From positions 1,798,001 to 1,862,000 of the forward strand of contig NZ_VFPO01000001.1 in the NCBI RefSeq assembly GCF_006716765.1: a DNA stretch of 64,000 bases. Direction: 5' to 3'. A program made the translations under genes and the position numbers. This document shows positions 50,995 through 62,521 of this stretch, in pieces. This DNA comes from Actinomadura hallensis (GTDB taxonomy: Bacteria; Actinomycetota; Actinomycetes; Streptosporangiales; Streptosporangiaceae). Within the stretch, counting starts at the first letter, position 1, and each line of letters opens with the position of its first letter. The notes under the pieces are model-generated. The model was not told the origin of the DNA. It saw nothing but the letters and a program-made list of their open reading frames with translations, and ran no database searches.

Positions 50995-52626
50995 CTGTCC
51001 GAGAACGCCCTTCCCGAGAACGTCCCGTCCGCCGGCCGTCGCGAGCAGGCGCCGGCTTCGGACGCGCCGCCGGGCGACCCGCCGCCCGCGCGCCGGCCGC
51101 ACGAGGACGCGTCCCCCGGAGCGCCGCCGAGCGAGGAACGGCCGGGCGTCCGCCGGGAGGCCGGTGAGCGAGGGCGGCGCGCGACGCTCGCCGCGCTGCT
51201 CCCGGTGCTCACCGCGCTGCCCGCCGCCGTCCTGGTGATGCCCGACGCCGTCATCAACGTCGTCCCCGCCGCGGCGAGCGCGCTCGAACTCGGCGACGCC
51301 GGGATCCCCGATCTGCTGCGCGCCACCGGGCTGTCCCTCCCCGCCCTGGTGGCGACGGTCCCGCTCGCCGCCGTGGCCGCCCGCCGCCTGCCCGCCTGGA
51401 CCGTCCTCCTCGCGGGCGCGGCCGTCCTGCTGGCGGGCGTGGCCGGGGCGCGGCTCGCCGGGTCGGTGCCCCTCGTCGCGGCCGTCCGCGCGACGCAGGG
51501 CGTGGGAGCGGGCCTCATGCTTCCCGCCACCCTCGTGCTCGTGTGGGAACGCGGCGTCCGCAACCTGCGGGCCGTCTGGGCGGGCGTCTTCACAGGCATG
51601 CTCGTCCTCGCCATGCCGCTCGCCCTCGGCGCCGTCCCCGCGCCCGCCGGCGGCGCCGCCGTCCCCGACTGGCGGGTGGCGCTCGCCCCTTTCGCATGGC
51701 CTGCCGCGGTCGCCGTCGTCGCCGCCTGCGTCCACCCGCTCCTGCGCGGAGCGGTCCCGCGGACGCCGGCCGCCCAGCGGCCCGCCGACCGGGGCCGGCT
51801 GCTGCTCGTCTTCGTCCCCGTGGCGGGCTTCACCTTCCTCGCCGTCGTCGCCGCGCACGAGTGGTCGCCCGGCGCGCGGCTCGTCGTGGCCGCCGCCGCC
51901 CTTCTCTCCCTGCTGGGCCTGGCCGTCGCGGGCGACGGTGACGAGCACGGCGTGGACGGTGCGGACGGTGCGGACGGCGAGCGCGGCGGTCGCGGTGACG
52001 CGCGGGCGTGCGCGCTCGTCATGATCGCCGTCGGCCTGCTCTGCCACCCGGTCGCCGGTCCCCTGGCGGGGCTGGCCTCCGCCGCCGCGCCCGGGGACGG
52101 CCCGGCCGCGGTGCTCCCGTTCGTCCTCGCCGCCGCGGCCGCGGCCGCCGGGGCGTACGCCTCGGGCCGCATGGCGGAGCGCCGGGCCGTGCTGGGCGGG
52201 CACTGCCTGATGATCGCGGCCCTCCTCCTCGGCCTCGCCGCCGTCCCGCACCTGCCCTGGACCCTGCTGCCGCCGCTCGTGCCGCTCGGCGCCGGCGCCG
52301 GGCTGGCCCTCGCCGCCGTCCTGCGCGGGGCGGGCGCCGACGCCGCGCTCTTCGGCCTGGCGCTCGGGCTGCCGGCGCTGCTGGCCGGGCAACTGGCCGT
52401 GCTGTCGCTCCAGGCGTCCGAGCTGGAGCGGCTGCGCCCGGTGACCGAGGCGCAGCGCACGGGCGCGCTGCTCGGCGCCTACCGCCTGTGGCTCCTGACC
52501 GCCGCGGTGCTCGCCGTTCTGACGGTCGTCGGCTCCGTGCGCGCGGCGCGTCGCCGGCGCCCCCCGGCCCGGCCGGGCCGGGGCGACTCGCCCGGTAAGG
52601 CGGTGACCGTGCCTCGGGCCGGGTAG
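50995..52626 (+). CDS. MFS-type multi-span membrane protein with a probable CTG start
   Basis: The hydrophobic core (residues about 65-525) has around 12-14 helices and resembles MFS transporters. In front is a 60-residue Pro/Asp/Arg-rich hydrophilic leader. A conventional start would be GTG 51205, inside the first helix, with no ribosome site. The frame stays coding-like up to CTG 50995, which has GAAGGAG at 6 nt, and the nearest in-frame stop is at 50971; no ATG or GTG lies between. CTG 50995 is therefore the better start (543 residues). The substrate is unknown. It sits between DUF4233 and ndk. Confidence 0.65.
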   Translation: MSENALPENVPSAGRREQAPASDAPPGDPPPARRPHEDASPGAPPSEERPGVRREAGERGRRATLAALLPVLTALPAAVLVMPDAVINVVPAAASALELGDAGIPDLLRATGLSLPALVATVPLAAVAARRLPAWTVLLAGAAVLLAGVAGARLAGSVPLVAAVRATQGVGAGLMLPATLVLVWERGVRNLRAVWAGVFTGMLVLAMPLALGAVPAPAGGAAVPDWRVALAPFAWPAAVAVVAACVHPLLRGAVPRTPAAQRPADRGRLLLVFVPVAGFTFLAVVAAHEWSPGARLVVAAAALLSLLGLAVAGDGDEHGVDGADGADGERGGRGDARACALVMIAVGLLCHPVAGPLAGLASAAAPGDGPAAVLPFVLAAAAAAAGAYASGRMAERRAVLGGHCLMIAALLLGLAAVPHLPWTLLPPLVPLGAGAGLALAAVLRGAGADAALFGLALGLPALLAGQLAVLSLQASELERLRPVTEAQRTGALLGAYRLWLLTAAVLAVLTVVGSVRAARRRRPPARPGRGDSPGKAVTVPRAG

Positions 52627-52670
52627 TATTCGCGCGCTTGCACTATCCGAATTTCCGAGGAGAACTACCC

Positions 52671-53081
52671 GTGTCCGAGCGCACTCTCGTACTTGTCAAG
52701 CCCGACGGCGTCCGCCGTGGCCTCGTCGGTGAGGTCATCTCCCGCATCGAGCGCAAGGGCCTGACGCTCGTCGCGATGGAACTGCGCACCCTGACCCGGG
52801 AAACGGCCGAGTCCCACTACGAGGAGCACGCCAGCAAGCCGTTCTTCGGCGAACTGGTCGAGTTCATCACCGGCGGCCCGCTCGTCGCCATGGTCGTCGA
52901 GGGCCCGCGCGCCATCGAGGCGTTCCGCTCCCTGGCGGGCTCCACCGACCCGGTCAGCGCCGCGCCCGGCACCATCCGCGGCGACTTCGGTCTCCAGATC
53001 GGAGAGAACATCGTCCACGGCTCGGACTCGACCTACTCCGCCGACCGCGAGATCAAGCTCTTCTTCCCGGAACTGGGCTGA
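52671..53081 (+). CDS. ndk: Nucleoside-diphosphate kinase
   Basis: The 136-residue product has the NDK core: [16 protein letters not shown], catalytic His in the NIVHGSDS motif, and [12 protein letters not shown]. It balances NTP pools. GTG 52671 follows GAGGAG at 8-9 nt. A TAGTAT hexamer at 52624-52629 with GTGACC 15 bp earlier is a possible promoter, overlapping the end of the MFS-like gene. A strong terminator follows. Confidence 0.96.
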   Translation: MSERTLVLVKPDGVRRGLVGEVISRIERKGLTLVAMELRTLTRETAESHYEEHASKPFFGELVEFITGGPLVAMVVEGPRAIEAFRSLAGSTDPVSAAPGTIRGDFGLQIGENIVHGSDSTYSADREIKLFFPELG

Positions 53082-53089
53082 CCATGTAC

Positions 53090-53127
53090 CGGCCCGGGGG
53101 CCTGGCCCCCGGGCCGACAGTTTTTTT
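53090..53127 (+). terminator. Rho-independent terminator of ndk
   Basis: Stem cggcccgggggc (53090-53101) with gcccccgggccg (53105-53116), 3-nt loop, then a run of seven T. Confidence 0.92.
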
Positions 53128-53261
53128 AGCCGCCAGGGCTGGTCAGGGGGCGTTTCTTAGGCGACGCGCGGCGGCGCGCTTACTGCCCGGGGACGGGCCC
53201 GCGCGTTACGATGGACACGCCGCTATACACGCCCGTCAATCATGAAGGGCTCCCTTTCTTC

Positions 53262-54296
53262 ATGGGTAACAAGTTGTCGTTCCTTGGCCGTGACATGGCG
53301 GTCGATCTCGGTACTGCCAACACCCTGGTGTACGTGCGCGGGCGTGGCATCGTCCTCAACGAACCGTCGGTCGTGGCGATCAACACCAACACCGGGAAGA
53401 TCGTCGCGGTGGGCATCGAGGCGAAGCGGATGATCGGCCGCACGCCCGGCAACATCGTCGCGGTCCGCCCGCTCAAGGACGGCGTCATCGCCGACTTCGA
53501 CGTCACCGAACGGATGCTGCGCTACTTCATCCAGAAGGTCCACAAGCGCCGGCACTTCGCCAAGCCGCGCATCGTGGTGGCCGTGCCGAGCGGGATCACC
53601 GGGGTGGAGCAGCGCGCGGTGAAGGAGGCCGGCTACCAGGCCGGCGCCCGTCGGGTCTACATCATCGAGGAGCCGATGGCCGCCGCGATCGGCTCCGGCC
53701 TGCCCGTCTACGAGCCGACCGGCAACATGGTCGTCGACATAGGAGGCGGCACCACCGAGGTGGCGATCATCTCCCTCGGCGGCATCGTCACCAGCCAGTC
53801 CGTCCGCGTCGGCGGCGACGAGCTCGACCAGGCGATCATCTCCTTCTCCAAGAAGGAGTACTCGCTGATGCTCGGGGAAAGGACCGCCGAAGAGATCAAG
53901 ATGGCGATCGGGTCGGCCTACCCGGGCGGCGACGAGGAGCCGCACGCCGAGATCCGGGGACGCGACCTGGTCAGCGGGCTGCCGAAGACCGTCGTGATCT
54001 CCGCGGAGGAGGTGCGGCGGGCCATCGAGGAGCCGGTCAACGCCGTGGTGGACGCGGTGAAGACCACCCTCGACAAGTGCCCGCCGGAGCTGTCCGGCGA
54101 CATCATGGACCGCGGGATCGCGCTCACCGGAGGCGGCGCGCTGCTCAAGAACCTCGACGAGCGGCTGCGGGAGGAGACGGGGATGCCCATCCACCTGGTG
54201 GACAACCCGCTCGACTCCGTGGTGCTCGGCACCGGCAAGTGCGTCGAGGACTTCGAGGAACTGCGGCAGGTACTGGTTCCCGAGCCGAGGCACTGA
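53262..54296 (+). CDS. mreB: Rod shape-determining protein MreB
   Basis: The 344-residue actin homologue has phosphate 1 [13 protein letters not shown], connect 1, phosphate 2 [14 protein letters not shown] and the adenosine motif [11 protein letters not shown]. It forms cytoskeletal filaments directing cell-wall synthesis; in Streptomyces it works mostly in spore walls. ATG 53262 is chosen over an upstream in-frame ATG at 53211 because MreB proteins start near here. It opens the mreBCD-mrdA-rodA run. Confidence 0.96.
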   Translation: MGNKLSFLGRDMAVDLGTANTLVYVRGRGIVLNEPSVVAINTNTGKIVAVGIEAKRMIGRTPGNIVAVRPLKDGVIADFDVTERMLRYFIQKVHKRRHFAKPRIVVAVPSGITGVEQRAVKEAGYQAGARRVYIIEEPMAAAIGSGLPVYEPTGNMVVDIGGGTTEVAIISLGGIVTSQSVRVGGDELDQAIISFSKKEYSLMLGERTAEEIKMAIGSAYPGGDEEPHAEIRGRDLVSGLPKTVVISAEEVRRAIEEPVNAVVDAVKTTLDKCPPELSGDIMDRGIALTGGGALLKNLDERLREETGMPIHLVDNPLDSVVLGTGKCVEDFEELRQVLVPEPRH

Positions 54297-54349
54297 ACAC
54301 CCCCCGAAGGACTAGGACCCGGGCGGACTAGGAAACGGGAGGTCGGTGG

Positions 54350-55366
54350 GTGAAGGACACCCGGCGCACCCGCGTGGTCCTCGCGGCGCTGCTCGTCGTG
54401 GCGCTCACGATGATCACCATTGACCATCGCGGCGGGGACGGCTCCCCGCTGCGCGGCCTGCGCGGAATCGGCGCGGCGGTGTTCGGCCCCGTGGAGCGGG
54501 CCTCGGCGTCCGTCGTCCGGCCGGTCGGCGACACGCTGGAGGCGATCGGCGACGCGCCGGGCCAGCAGCGCCGCGCCGACCGGCTGCAGCGGGAGAACCA
54601 GCGGCTGCGCGAGCAGCTGCGCGCCATGCGGCTCGACGAGGACAAGTCCGCGCAGCTCGAGCGGCTCCTCGGCACCGCCGGGATGGGCGGCTACAAGGTC
54701 CTCGCCGCGCAGGTGATCTCCGCCGGGCAGGGCTTCGAGGACACCGTCACGATCGACGCGGGCAGCCGCAGCGGCGTCAAGCGCGACATGACCGTGCTGA
54801 GCGCCGAGGGGCTGGTCGGCCGCGTCACCCGCGTCGGGCCCGCGACCGCGACCGTCCTGCTCGCCACCGACCAGACCTCCTCGATCGGCGCCCGGCTGGA
54901 AGGCTCCAAGGAGATCGGGATCGTGCAGGGCGGCGGCCGCCGCGGCCTCGGCGGCCAGAGCGAGACGCCGCTGCGCTTCCAGCTCCTGGACGCCGCCGCC
55001 CCCATCCACGTCGGCCAGCGGATCGTCACGCTCGGATCGCAGGGCCAGCGGCCCTACGTCCCGGGCGTCCCGATCGGCGTGGTCGAGCGGGTCGAACGCT
55101 CCACCGGCGGCCTGACCCGCACCGCCTACGTCCGGCCGTTCGTGCGCTTCACCAGGCTGGACGTCGTCGCGGTCGTCGTCGCGCCGCCGAAGAAGGACCC
55201 CCGGGACGCGGTCCTGCCCCCCAGGCCGAAACCGACCGCGACGCCGTCCGCGAGCCCCTCGTCGAGCCCGTCCGCCCGGCCGTCGCGGAGCCCGCGCGGC
55301 GGGACGCCGGAGACCCGGCCCAGCGGCTCGCGGAGCCCGTCCACAGAACCGAACGCGGGGGACTGA
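54350..55366 (+). CDS. mreC: Rod shape-determining protein MreC
   Basis: The 338-residue product has one N-terminal membrane helix (about 9-25), a coiled coil (about 73-105) and the MreC beta domain (about 115-275). A 55-residue Pro/Ser/Arg-rich tail follows. It links MreB with the elongasome across the membrane. GTG 54350 has GGGAGG at 7 nt. The next gene starts 2 bp after its stop. Confidence 0.93.
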   Translation: MKDTRRTRVVLAALLVVALTMITIDHRGGDGSPLRGLRGIGAAVFGPVERASASVVRPVGDTLEAIGDAPGQQRRADRLQRENQRLREQLRAMRLDEDKSAQLERLLGTAGMGGYKVLAAQVISAGQGFEDTVTIDAGSRSGVKRDMTVLSAEGLVGRVTRVGPATATVLLATDQTSSIGARLEGSKEIGIVQGGGRRGLGGQSETPLRFQLLDAAAPIHVGQRIVTLGSQGQRPYVPGVPIGVVERVERSTGGLTRTAYVRPFVRFTRLDVVAVVVAPPKKDPRDAVLPPRPKPTATPSASPSSSPSARPSRSPRGGTPETRPSGSRSPSTEPNAGD

Positions 55367-55368
55367 AC

Positions 55369-55968
55369 GTGCTGAACCCACCCGAGGCGTCGCCGGCCGG
55401 CCGCACCGCGGTGACCGCGGTGGTGATCGTGGTGGCGCTGATCCTGCAGGTGTCGGTGGCGAACCGGCTGCCGCTGCCCGGCGGCGTGCAGCCCGACCTG
55501 GTGCTGCTGGCCGTCGTGGCGCTGGCGCTGGTCGCCGGGTCGATGACCGGGATGGTCGCCGGGTTCCTGGCGGGCCTCGCCGCCGACATCATCCCGCCCG
55601 CCGACCACACGCTCGGCCGGTACGCGCTGGTCTACTGCCTGGTCGGCTACCTGTGCGGCGCCGCGTCCGCGGAGATGGACCGGCAGTCGGCCGTGCCGTT
55701 CTTCGCCGTCGCCGCGGGCGCCCTCGCCGGGACCGTCCTGTACGCGGGGACCGGGATGATGCTCGGCGACCCGCGCGCCGAGTGGGCCACCGTCTCCAGC
55801 ATGGTGCCGCTGCAGGTCCTCTACACCGTCCTCGCCAGCCCGTTCGTCGTGTGGGCGGTGCTGCGCGCCACCCGGCGGTACGAGCGCGGCGAACGATCCC
55901 GGGGGGACGGCCTCTCGGTCCCGGTCGCCCGGTACCGCGCGATGTCCGGCCGGGGTGGGGCGCTGTGA
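55369..55968 (+). CDS. mreD: Rod shape-determining protein MreD
   Basis: The 199-residue membrane protein has about five or six helices and the family motif LPLPGGVQPDLVLLAVVALAL (quoted in part: GGVQPDLVLLAVVALAL). GTG 55369 is 2 bp after mreC; the stop overlaps mrdA's GTG (GTGA), showing translational coupling. Confidence 0.92.
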   Translation: MLNPPEASPAGRTAVTAVVIVVALILQVSVANRLPLPGGVQPDLVLLAVVALALVAGSMTGMVAGFLAGLAADIIPPADHTLGRYALVYCLVGYLCGAASAEMDRQSAVPFFAVAAGALAGTVLYAGTGMMLGDPRAEWATVSSMVPLQVLYTVLASPFVVWAVLRATRRYERGERSRGDGLSVPVARYRAMSGRGGAL

Positions 55969-58037
55969 ACCCGCGCACCCACTTCCGCCTCGTCGTGCTG
56001 TACGTGCTGGTCGGCGCCCTCCTGCTCGTCCTCCTGGGACGGCTGTGGACGCTCCAGGTCCTGGAGGGCGACCACTACCGCGCCATCGCCGCCCAGAACC
56101 GCACCCGCGACATCGTCGTCCCCGCCGTGCGGGGCATGATCCTCGACGACCGGGGCCGTCCCCTCGCCCGCAACACCAGCTCCCTGGTCGTGTCCGTCGA
56201 CCGCACCACGCTGGGCCGGCAGGAGGACGGGGGCGAGGCGGTCCTGAAGCGGCTCGCGAAGGTGCTCGGGATGAGCCACGACGAGATCAACAAGCGGATC
56301 CGGCTGTGCAGCCCCACGGTCAAGCGGCCGTGCTGGCCCGGCTCGCCGTACCAGCCGATCCCCGTGCAGGACCACGCCGACCCCAAGCGCGCCCTGCAGA
56401 TCATGGAGCGGCAGGAGGAGTTCCCCGGCGTCACCGCCCAGGTCCAGCCGGTCCGCAACTACCCGAAGCCGGAGGGCGCCAGCGCCGTCCAGACCCTCGG
56501 GTACCTCCAGCCCGTCACCCAGGAGGAGCTCGACAAGCGCGACGGGCTGAAGGTCACCGGCTACAGCAGCGTCGACCTCGTCGGGCGCGACGGCCTGGAG
56601 GCGCAGTACGACAGGGTGCTGCGAGGCGAGGCCGGGTACCGCAGGGTCCTCGTCGACGCCCAGGGCCGCGTGACCGGCGTCGCGGAGAAGAAGGACCCCG
56701 TCCCCGGCAACCACCTCGTCACCAGCATCGACGCGGAGGTGCAGGGCGCCGCCGAGAAGGCGCTCAAGGAGGGCATCGAGGCCGCGCGCAGGGGCGGCCG
56801 GCCCGCCGACTCCGGCGCCGCCGTCGTCATGGACGTCCGCACCGGGCGGATGATCGCGATGGCGAGCTACCCGACCTACGACCCGAGCGTCTGGACGGGC
56901 GGCATCTCCCAGAAGAAGTACGACGAGCTCCTGGGCGAGAAGAACAACAGCCCGCTGATCTCCCGCGTGACGCAGGGGATGGGCCCGCCCGGCTCGACCT
57001 TCAAGGTGTCGTCGATGGCCGCCGCTGTGAACGCCGGCTACGACCTGCACGGCACTTACAACTGCCCCGGCTCGTACATGGTGGGCAGCCGCGCGTTCAA
57101 CAACTTCCAGAGCGCCAACCTCGGCTCGATGAGCCTCCACACGGCCCTGGTGAAGTCCTGCGACACGATCTTCTACCGGTTCGCGCACGAGATGTGGCTC
57201 AAGAACGGCGGCAAGAACGCCCCGCCGGACGCGAAGAACCCGATGGTGGAGACGGCCCGCGGGTTCGGCTTCGGCGCCAACACCGGCATCGACCTGCCGA
57301 ACGAGAGCGCCGGGCGGATCCCCGACGCGCAGTGGAAGCGCCAGTACTGGGAGGCGACGCGGGAGGAGAGCTGCCGGGGCGCCAAGCAGGGGTACCCGCA
57401 GGTCGCCAAGACCGACCCCGCCCGTGCCGCCTACCTCAAGGCCGTCGCCAACGAGAACTGCAAAGAGGGCTACGTGTGGCGCGCCGGCGACGCCGCGAAC
57501 CTGTCCATCGGGCAGGGCAACGTCATGGTGACGCCGCTGCAGCTCGTCCGCGCCTACGCAGCGATCGCCAACGGCGGGAAGCTGCACGTGCCGCGCATCG
57601 GCGTCGCGGTCGTCGGGCCCGACGGCAGGCTCGTCCAGGAGATCGACGCGCCGAAGCCGAAGCGGATCCCCGTGGACGGGAAGGTCCTGGCCTACATGCG
57701 CAAGGCGCTCGCCGAGGTGCCGACGGAGGGCACCGCCGGCGGGGCGTTCTCCGGCTTCGACCTGAAGCGCGTCGGGGTGGCGGGCAAGACCGGCACCGCC
57801 GAACGCTGGGGCCAGGAGGACATGTCCTGGTTCGCCTCGTTCGGCCCGGTGAAGGAGCCGCGCTACGCCGTGGTCGCGATGGTCTCCCAGGGCGGTTTCG
57901 GCGCGCAGACGTCCGCGCCGATCGTCCGGAAGATCTGGGAGGCCATGTACGGGACGGAGGATGACGAGCCCATCCTCGACGACGGGAAGCTCCCGACCGG
58001 CATTCCCAAGCTTCCCGGCTCCGGAACCGCCCCATGA
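55965..58037 (+). CDS. mrdA: Penicillin-binding protein 2 (class B transpeptidase)
   Basis: The 690-residue product has an N-terminal membrane helix (about 8-28), a PBP dimerisation domain, and a transpeptidase domain with SxxK at Ser344 (PPGSTFKVSS), SCD in KSCDTIFYR (the SxN-type motif) and KTGT (608-611). It cross-links peptidoglycan with RodA. GTG 55965 overlaps the mreD stop; rodA starts at 58034 with a 4-bp overlap. Confidence 0.95.
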   Translation: MNPRTHFRLVVLYVLVGALLLVLLGRLWTLQVLEGDHYRAIAAQNRTRDIVVPAVRGMILDDRGRPLARNTSSLVVSVDRTTLGRQEDGGEAVLKRLAKVLGMSHDEINKRIRLCSPTVKRPCWPGSPYQPIPVQDHADPKRALQIMERQEEFPGVTAQVQPVRNYPKPEGASAVQTLGYLQPVTQEELDKRDGLKVTGYSSVDLVGRDGLEAQYDRVLRGEAGYRRVLVDAQGRVTGVAEKKDPVPGNHLVTSIDAEVQGAAEKALKEGIEAARRGGRPADSGAAVVMDVRTGRMIAMASYPTYDPSVWTGGISQKKYDELLGEKNNSPLISRVTQGMGPPGSTFKVSSMAAAVNAGYDLHGTYNCPGSYMVGSRAFNNFQSANLGSMSLHTALVKSCDTIFYRFAHEMWLKNGGKNAPPDAKNPMVETARGFGFGANTGIDLPNESAGRIPDAQWKRQYWEATREESCRGAKQGYPQVAKTDPARAAYLKAVANENCKEGYVWRAGDAANLSIGQGNVMVTPLQLVRAYAAIANGGKLHVPRIGVAVVGPDGRLVQEIDAPKPKRIPVDGKVLAYMRKALAEVPTEGTAGGAFSGFDLKRVGVAGKTGTAERWGQEDMSWFASFGPVKEPRYAVVAMVSQGGFGAQTSAPIVRKIWEAMYGTEDDEPILDDGKLPTGIPKLPGSGTAP

Positions 58038-59218
58038 TCACGAATTCGGGCATCGGCTCCGTCGAGGGCTACGCGGAGCGCCGGCACTGGTCCAGCCGGT
58101 TCGGGGTGCTGCGGCGGCTCGACTGGCCGCTGCTGCTCGCCGTGGCGGCGCTGTCGGCGGTGGGCGCGCTGCTCGTGCGGTCGGCGACGTTCCAGCTGCT
58201 CAACGAGAACGGCGACGACCCGGAGGGCTTCCTCAAGCGGCACATCCTGAACCTGGCGATCGGGTTCGTGCTCGGCGGCGTCGCCACCCTCCTGGACTAC
58301 CGGCTGCTGCGCGCCTACGTGCCCATCCTGTACGGGGTGGCGTGCGTGGGCCTGGTCGCCGTCCTCAGCCCGCTCGGCGAGACGATCAACGGGTCGCACT
58401 CCTGGATCGTGCTCGGCGGCGGTTTCCAGGTGCAGCCGTCGGAGTTCGCCAAGGTCGGCATCGTGGTGCTGCTCGCGATGATCCTCGGCGAGCCGCGCGA
58501 CGGGGAGATCGGCCCCGGCGTCCGGGACGTGCTGCTCGCGCTGGTGCTCGCCGGGGTGCCCGCCCTGCTGATCATCCTGCAGCCCGACCTCGGCACCACG
58601 CTGGTCTTCGTCGCGGTGATGTTCGGGATGCTGGCGGTGTCCGGCGTCCGCAAGCGCTGGCTCGCCGGGCTGGTCGGCGTCGGCGCGGTCACGATCGCGG
58701 CGGTGCTGCTGTTCGGGCTGCTGGAGCAGTACCAGATCGACCGCTTCACCGCGTTCATGGACCCGGAGGCCGACCCGCGCGGCGCCGGGTACAACGCCCG
58801 GCAGGCCCGCATCGCGGTCGGGTCGGGCGGCCTGCTCGGCAAGGGGCTGTTCCAGGGCGAGCAGACCGGCGGCCACTTCGTCCCCGAGCAGCAGACCGAC
58901 TTCATCTTCACGGTCGCGGGGGAGGAGCTCGGCTTCGTCGGCAGCGCCGTCATCGTCCTGCTGCTCGGCGTGGTGCTGTGGCGGGGCCTGCGCATCGCGA
59001 CCCAGGCCGCGGACCTGTTCGGGACGCTGGTCGCGACGGGCGTCGTGTGCTGGCTCGGCTTCCAGACCTTCCAGAACATCGGGATGTCGATCGGCATCAT
59101 GCCGATCACCGGGCTGCCGCTGCCGTTCGTGTCCTACGGGGGTTCCGCCACGTTCGCGAACATGATCGCGTTCGGTCTGCTCCAGGCGGTCCACGTGCGC
59201 CGTCACGCCTTCGACTGA
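58034..59218 (+). CDS. rodA: Rod shape-determining protein RodA (SEDS glycosyltransferase)
   Basis: The 394-residue product has about ten membrane helices and SEDS motifs: QPSEFAKVG, LQPDLGTTLVF, ARQARIAVGSGGLLGKGLF (quoted in part), FVPEQQTDFIF and the catalytic-side EELGFVG. It polymerises lipid II with PBP2. ATG 58034 overlaps mrdA by 4 bp (ATGA). Confidence 0.95.
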   Translation: MITNSGIGSVEGYAERRHWSSRFGVLRRLDWPLLLAVAALSAVGALLVRSATFQLLNENGDDPEGFLKRHILNLAIGFVLGGVATLLDYRLLRAYVPILYGVACVGLVAVLSPLGETINGSHSWIVLGGGFQVQPSEFAKVGIVVLLAMILGEPRDGEIGPGVRDVLLALVLAGVPALLIILQPDLGTTLVFVAVMFGMLAVSGVRKRWLAGLVGVGAVTIAAVLLFGLLEQYQIDRFTAFMDPEADPRGAGYNARQARIAVGSGGLLGKGLFQGEQTGGHFVPEQQTDFIFTVAGEELGFVGSAVIVLLLGVVLWRGLRIATQAADLFGTLVATGVVCWLGFQTFQNIGMSIGIMPITGLPLPFVSYGGSATFANMIAFGLLQAVHVRRHAFD

Positions 59219-59285
59219 ACGGACCCGGGGCCGGGCGGCTGTAGGCTGGGCACTGATCCCACGTCCCCTGCACGGAGGATTCGTC

Positions 59286-61208
<1,923 letters not shown>

Positions 61209-61444
61209 GCGGCGCACCGGCCGACCGCGGCGGGCGCGCCCGGAATCGCGGCCGGGGCGCGCGCCGGTTCGGAGGAGTTCGCCTCGCCCGGGCGGCGCGA
61301 TGCCCGAAATCGGCCGCATGAACGCCCTGTACTGCGGGAGTCGCGGGCCGCGGGGCCGCCCGGAGGGCGAAAGAGCGCCGGGCGCCCCGTACTCTATAGG
61401 GAGACCTGTTTTTCGACTCGCAACGAGTAGGAAGGACCAGAACC

Positions 61445-62314
61445 CTGGCACCCAAGCCGGAGGGTCCGGCGCCGGCCCCCGTGATCCAGCGCCTGCGCGT
61501 CCGCTACGCCAAGCGGGGCAGGCTGCGGTTCACGAGCCACCGCGACATCTCCCGGGCCGTGGAACGCGCCGTCAGGCGCGCCGGGATCCCCGTCGCGTTC
61601 AGCGCCGGATTCACCCCCCACCCGAAGATCTCGTACGCGGGTGCGGCGGCTACCGGGGTGGCCAGTGAGGCCGAGTACCTCGAGATCGGGCTCACCGAGA
61701 CCCGCGACCCTGCGCGGGTGCGTGCCGATCTCGACGCGGCCCTGCCTCCCGGGCTCGACATCGTCGATGTCGTTCCGGTGCGGGCGGGAGCCGCCGGCGA
61801 CGCGCAGCCGAGACCGAGCGCGTTCGCCGACCGGCTCGAGGCGTCCGAATGGCGGATCAGGCTGGACGGCGTGTCATCCGAGGATGCCGCCGCCGCCGTG
61901 GCCGCCTTCATGGCCGCCCCCGAGATCGAGGTCGAACGCCTCACCAAGAAGGGGCGCCGCCGTTTCGACGTGCGCGCCGCCGTGTCCTCCTTCGAGCTGG
62001 ACCGGCGCGCCGCGCGGGAGGCGGATGCCCCTTGTGCGATACTTCGAATGGTTGTTCGGCATTCCACACCGGCCGTTCGACCCGACGACATCCTCACCGG
62101 ACTGCGCCAGGTCGCCGACCTCGCGCCGCCGTCACCGCCGCTGGTGACCAGGCTGGCGCAGGGGCCCCTCGACGCGGACACCGGTGGCCTCGCGGATCCC
62201 CTGGATCCCGACCGGGAGATCGGCCTGCCGTCCGGCGACGACGCCGAGACGGCCCGCGGCCCGCAGCGGCCGCAGCCCGGGGACGCCGCGAGCGCGGATG
62301 CCGTCAGCGCCTGA
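61445..62314 (+). CDS. TIGR03936 (DUF2344) family protein, probable CTG start
   Basis: The product has the family core RYAKRGRLRFTSHRDISRAVE and GFTPHPKISYAGAAATG. GTG 61481 is the first conventional start but lacks a well-spaced ribosome site. In-frame CTG 61445 has AGGAAGGA at about 8 nt, and the extra residues APKPEGPAPAPV resemble N-termini recalled for Streptomyces homologues, so CTG 61445 is favoured (289 residues). It pairs with the TIGR03960 gene upstream and precedes rne. The last 60 residues are low-complexity. Function is unknown. Confidence 0.88.
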   Translation: MAPKPEGPAPAPVIQRLRVRYAKRGRLRFTSHRDISRAVERAVRRAGIPVAFSAGFTPHPKISYAGAAATGVASEAEYLEIGLTETRDPARVRADLDAALPPGLDIVDVVPVRAGAAGDAQPRPSAFADRLEASEWRIRLDGVSSEDAAAAVAAFMAAPEIEVERLTKKGRRRFDVRAAVSSFELDRRAAREADAPCAILRMVVRHSTPAVRPDDILTGLRQVADLAPPSPPLVTRLAQGPLDADTGGLADPLDPDREIGLPSGDDAETARGPQRPQPGDAASADAVSA

Positions 62315-62521
62315 CCGTGAGACCGAAGCCGTGGCTGCACGGAACCGGTCCCGCAGGGTACGGCGGGCGCGCCCCCGACGACTTCGTCGTCAGCGCCGGA
62401 CCACCGTCCGGCGATGACGACGCCGACGACTGACGGAGAGCTCCCGTGCGGCGCACCGCACCGATCCGCCCCGGGCGGAGCGAAGCGGACGCGCCCGGGA
62501 GCCTGACGGGAGATTGCCCGC

